Below, piece after piece: positions 61,852-64,000 of a stretch of DNA of 64,000 bases (the first letter of the stretch is position 1; each line of letters begins with the position of its first letter). The notes beneath the pieces are model-generated. The model did not search any database. It saw only the letters and a program-made list of their open reading frames with translations, and had not been told where the DNA came from. The position numbers and the translations under genes are program-made. Where the stretch lies: assembly GCF_014648655.1 (NCBI RefSeq), contig NZ_BMRN01000008.1, positions 282,998 through 346,997 on the forward strand, given 5' to 3'. The stretch is from Streptomyces atratus. Lineage in GTDB: Bacteria; Actinomycetota; Actinomycetes; Streptomycetales; Streptomycetaceae.

Positions 61852-62900
61852 CACACCCGCCGTACGCCGGGCTGCTGCCGGCTGTACACCGGACGGCCCG
61901 GCTGGTGCTGGGGCTGCACCTGGGCGGCGCCGCCGCCGGCTGTGGGTACCGGTGTCTGCTGCAGGATCTCCAGCACGACCTGCTCGGCGGTACGACGGTT
62001 CAGCTGGGCCTGTGCCGTCGGCAGCAGCCGGTGCGCGAGCACCGCGACCGCCAGTGCCTGCACGTCGTCCGGCAGGCAGTAGTCCCGGCCGCTCAGCGCC
62101 GCGGAGGCCTTCGCCGCGCGCAGCAGGTGCAGGGTGGCTCGCGGCGAGGCGCCGAGCCGGAGATCGGGATGGCTGCGGGTGGCCCCGACGAGCTCCACCG
62201 CGTACCGCCGCACGGCGTCGGCCACATGGACCGTCCGTACCGCGTCGATCAGCTTCACGATGTCGTGAGCGTGAGCCACCGGCCGCAGATCGTCGAGCGG
62301 CGAGGTCCCGCCGTGCACATCGAGCATCTGCAGTTCGGCGTCCGCACTCGGATAGCCGATCGACACCCGGGCCATGAACCGGTCGCGCTGGGCTTCGGGC
62401 AGCGGATAGGTACCCTCCATCTCCACCGGGTTCTGGGTGGCCACCACCATGAACGGGTCGGGCAGCTCGTAGGTGTGCCCGTCGATGGTGACCTGGCGCT
62501 CTTCCATCGACTCCAGCAGTGCCGACTGGGTCTTCGGCGAGGCCCGGTTGATCTCGTCGCCGATCACGATCTGGGCGAAGATCGCGCCCGGTTTGAACTC
62601 GAAGTCGCGCCGCTGCTGGTCGAAGATGGACACACCGGTGATGTCCGAAGGCAGCAGGTCCGGTGTGAACTGAATGCGCCGCACCGAGCAGTCGATGGAC
62701 CGCGCCAGCGCCTTGGCCAGCATCGTCTTCCCGACCCCGGGGACATCCTCGATGAGGAGATGCCCCTCCGCCAGCAGCACGGTCAGCGAAAGCCGTACGA
62801 CCTCGGGCTTGCCCTCGATCACGCTCTCCACCGACCTGCGCACCCGCTCCGCAGTCGTGGTCAGATCTGTGAGGCTCGCTCGATCGTCATAGGTCGTCAC
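61851..62900 (-). CDS. MoxR-family AAA+ ATPase
   Basis: This 349-residue ATPase has Walker A in EDVPGVGKTMLAKAL, Walker B in VIGDEINRASPKTQ, sensor residues in VATQNPVEMEGTYPLPEAQ, and the C-terminal lid of the MoxR class. It probably acts as a chaperone that activates the DUF58/transglutaminase partners encoded downstream. The GTG start at 62900 is preceded by GAGGAGG. A proline/glutamine-rich C-terminal tail (AQVQPQHQPGRPVYS) is extra compared with typical MoxR. Confidence 0.93.
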   Translation of the reverse strand: MTTYDDRASLTDLTTTAERVRRSVESVIEGKPEVVRLSLTVLLAEGHLLIEDVPGVGKTMLAKALARSIDCSVRRIQFTPDLLPSDITGVSIFDQQRRDFEFKPGAIFAQIVIGDEINRASPKTQSALLESMEERQVTIDGHTYELPDPFMVVATQNPVEMEGTYPLPEAQRDRFMARVSIGYPSADAELQMLDVHGGTSPLDDLRPVAHAHDIVKLIDAVRTVHVADAVRRYAVELVGATRSHPDLRLGASPRATLHLLRAAKASAALSGRDYCLPDDVQALAVAVLAHRLLPTAQAQLNRRTAEQVVLEILQQTPVPTAGGGAAQVQPQHQPGRPVYSRQQPGVRRV

Positions 62901-63143
62901 CCGGCCCTCCTCGGCCCTGCCCCACGCTCACCAGGAGCAGGGGATACCCCATTCACGGGCCGACGCGCATGCAGCGGCCCGGCCCACCCCGAAACACGGA
63001 CACCCCTCCGGAAACTCCGGCGGGATGCCACATGCGCATTCTTGTTGCCGTTACCGCTTCGTGTCACTCGCCTGTGGACAAGTGGGGGCGATATGTCGCG
63101 GTCGGTGGGGGTATCGGTTCCCGACGAACACCCGTCCGGGCGG
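62901..63143. other. Intergenic region between moxR and carbonic anhydrase
   Basis: This 243-base stretch contains no convincing gene. GC-rich short inverted repeats are present (for example around 62990-63020), but I see no clear terminator, promoter or riboswitch. It is the upstream region of moxR and the downstream region of the carbonic anhydrase gene, both on the minus strand. Confidence 0.5.
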
Positions 63144-63707
63144 TCAGGAGACGGGAAGGATCTCGCGCAGCAAGCCGCTGGTCACATCGAAGACGAAGCC
63201 GCGGACGTCGTCGGTGTGCAGCAGGAACGGCGAGGTGCGCACGCGCTGCATTGACTGCCGTACGTCCTGGTCGGCGTCCTTGTATGCCTCGACCGCCCAG
63301 ACCGGACGCTGACCGACCTCCACCTCCAGCTCTTGGCGGAATTCCTCGGTGATCGATTCCAGGCCGCAATTCGTGTGATGAATGAGTATGACGCTGCGGG
63401 TGCCGAGAGCCCGCTGGCTGATGGTCAGCGAACGGATCACGTCATCGGTGACCACGCCGCCCGCGTTGCGGATGGTGTGGCAGTCGCCGAGCGACAGACC
63501 GAGTGCGTCGTGCAGGTCGAGCCGCGCGTCCATGCAGGCGACCACGGCGACGCGCAGCACCGGCTTGGCGTCCATGCCCGGGTCGTTGAAATCGGCGGCG
63601 TACCGGACGTTCGCCTCGACGAGGCGGTCGGTGACTGTGTCCCCGGTGCGGGCCTGGTCGGCAGCGGGCACGGAAGGCTCGACGGGGGAGTGCGCGGAAG
63701 TCGACAT
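63144..63707 (-). CDS. Beta-class carbonic anhydrase
   Basis: This 187-residue zinc enzyme interconverts CO2 and bicarbonate. Zinc ligands are in VACMDARLD (Cys, with the Asp-Arg dyad) and IHHTNCG (His and Cys), with HTIRNAGG between them. The short length is typical of one actinobacterial beta-CA group. The ATG at 63707 has no SD; a TAACGT box ends seven bases before it, suggesting a leaderless transcript. An upstream in-frame extension is not supported. Confidence 0.92.
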   Translation of the reverse strand: MSTSAHSPVEPSVPAADQARTGDTVTDRLVEANVRYAADFNDPGMDAKPVLRVAVVACMDARLDLHDALGLSLGDCHTIRNAGGVVTDDVIRSLTISQRALGTRSVILIHHTNCGLESITEEFRQELEVEVGQRPVWAVEAYKDADQDVRQSMQRVRTSPFLLHTDDVRGFVFDVTSGLLREILPVS

Positions 63708-63892
63708 GGATATGACGTTAGCTCTCGCTCCTGGTGCCGTCGTGCTGTGAGAAGGGACAAAGAACGTCAACGAGGCTTGTTGTGAGGTAACCCACAGGAC
63801 CTCACGGCTGTTCATCCGACCGGGTGAACGGCGGGCAGAGCGACGCGCTGCCCGGCTGATTGATCGGGAATCGATCGAATGGCAGGGTGGAC

Positions 63893-63898
63893 TAAACT
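63893..63898 (+). promoter_or_regulatory. Candidate -10 box at the right edge
   Basis: TAAACT precedes the hairpin at 63906-63938 on the plus strand. No good -35 is seen at normal spacing. If real, transcription would start near the hairpin's 5' base. Confidence 0.3.
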
Positions 63899-63905
63899 TG
63901 GCTTT

Positions 63906-63938
63906 AAACCCCACCAAGATCATTTCTTGGTGGGGTTT
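63906..63938 (+). terminator. Strong hairpin at the right edge, terminator or leader element
   Basis: A 14-bp perfect stem (AAACCCCACCAAGA with TCTTGGTGGGGTTT) with a five-base loop is followed by GTTGTT on the plus strand. No plus-strand gene is visible upstream in the window. By synteny the dcw cluster (mraZ first) should begin just beyond the right edge, so the hairpin may lie in its leader. The stem also contains GGTGGGG, reminiscent of MraZ-type TGGG sites. Confidence 0.75.
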
Positions 63939-64000
63939 GTTGTTCGCCTGACAGCTGGACGGCCTCTGCTTGATCATGTGTTTCCGCCAAGAGACACGTT

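Overview
The window is a high-GC actinobacterial chromosome segment, almost certainly Streptomyces. GC-rich third codon positions, frequent GTG starts, many start codons without a Shine-Dalgarno sequence and the gene families all point that way. From memory, the gene order matches the S. coelicolor core chromosome from the cytochrome oxidase genes (about SCO2155) down to just before mraZ and the division/cell-wall cluster (about SCO2093). No IS element, prophage, tRNA, rRNA or CRISPR array was seen. I noticed no in-frame TTA codon, although I did not check exhaustively. This is core genome, so most of the interest lies in regulatory RNA, operators and a few atypical proteins.

Layout. 1-6919: terminal respiratory chain (ctaD end, ctaF, ctaE, qcrCAB), interrupted by an L,D-transpeptidase lipoprotein and an opposite-strand receiver-like gene. 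7045-9898: trpD, then a SAM-IV riboswitch ahead of a class V aminotransferase. 9979-12812: Lrp-type ligand-binding protein, rhomboid protease, zinc-ribbon protein and NYN-domain protein. 12927-16669: a promoter and candidate c-di-AMP riboswitch ahead of two tandem NlpC/P60 cell-wall hydrolases, then a metallopeptidase-like lipoprotein. 16681-24589: a conserved actinobacterial envelope-lipid neighbourhood (GT87 and GT4 mannosyltransferases, acyl-CoA ligase, metallophosphoesterase, SRPBCC protein, degenerate ArsA-like ATPase). 24664-33146: glucokinase, nuclease/phosphatase-like protein, hydrolase, PlsC, the MacRS-like two-component system, phosphofructokinase and a 2-hydroxyacid dehydrogenase.

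33187-36680: a fused anthranilate synthase diverges from a class II DAHP synthase. The first has a complete trp attenuator (leader peptide with three consecutive Trp codons, plus a terminator), and a palindromic operator candidate lies between the two genes. 36786-40026: iron-box-controlled bfd, bacterioferritin, a molybdopterin oxidoreductase, a histidine-rich DUF4396 membrane protein with a CsoR-like copper operator, and endonuclease IV. 40033-48280: PASTA kinase, TPP-riboswitch-controlled thiO-thiS-thiG, a ferredoxin-reductase-like flavoprotein, an Rv2175c-like DNA-binding protein (a kinase substrate in mycobacteria), thiE and metF. 48331-57671: membrane and redox proteins, a TetR/YhgE/degenerate-ABC cassette with a palindromic operator, a HEPN protein, a methyltransferase and a DUF3040 protein. 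58052-62900: a moxR-DUF58-transglutaminase operon. 63144-63707: a beta-carbonic anhydrase, followed by a strong hairpin at the right edge where the mraZ leader would be expected.

The most informative signals are four cis-acting RNA regulators (SAM-IV, ydaO-type, TPP, trp attenuator), three metal- or TetR-type operators, a repeated leaderless-promoter pattern, two NTPases with altered Walker A motifs, a receiver lacking its conserved lysine, and a strong plus-strand terminator at 51784-51836 with no plus-strand gene before it.
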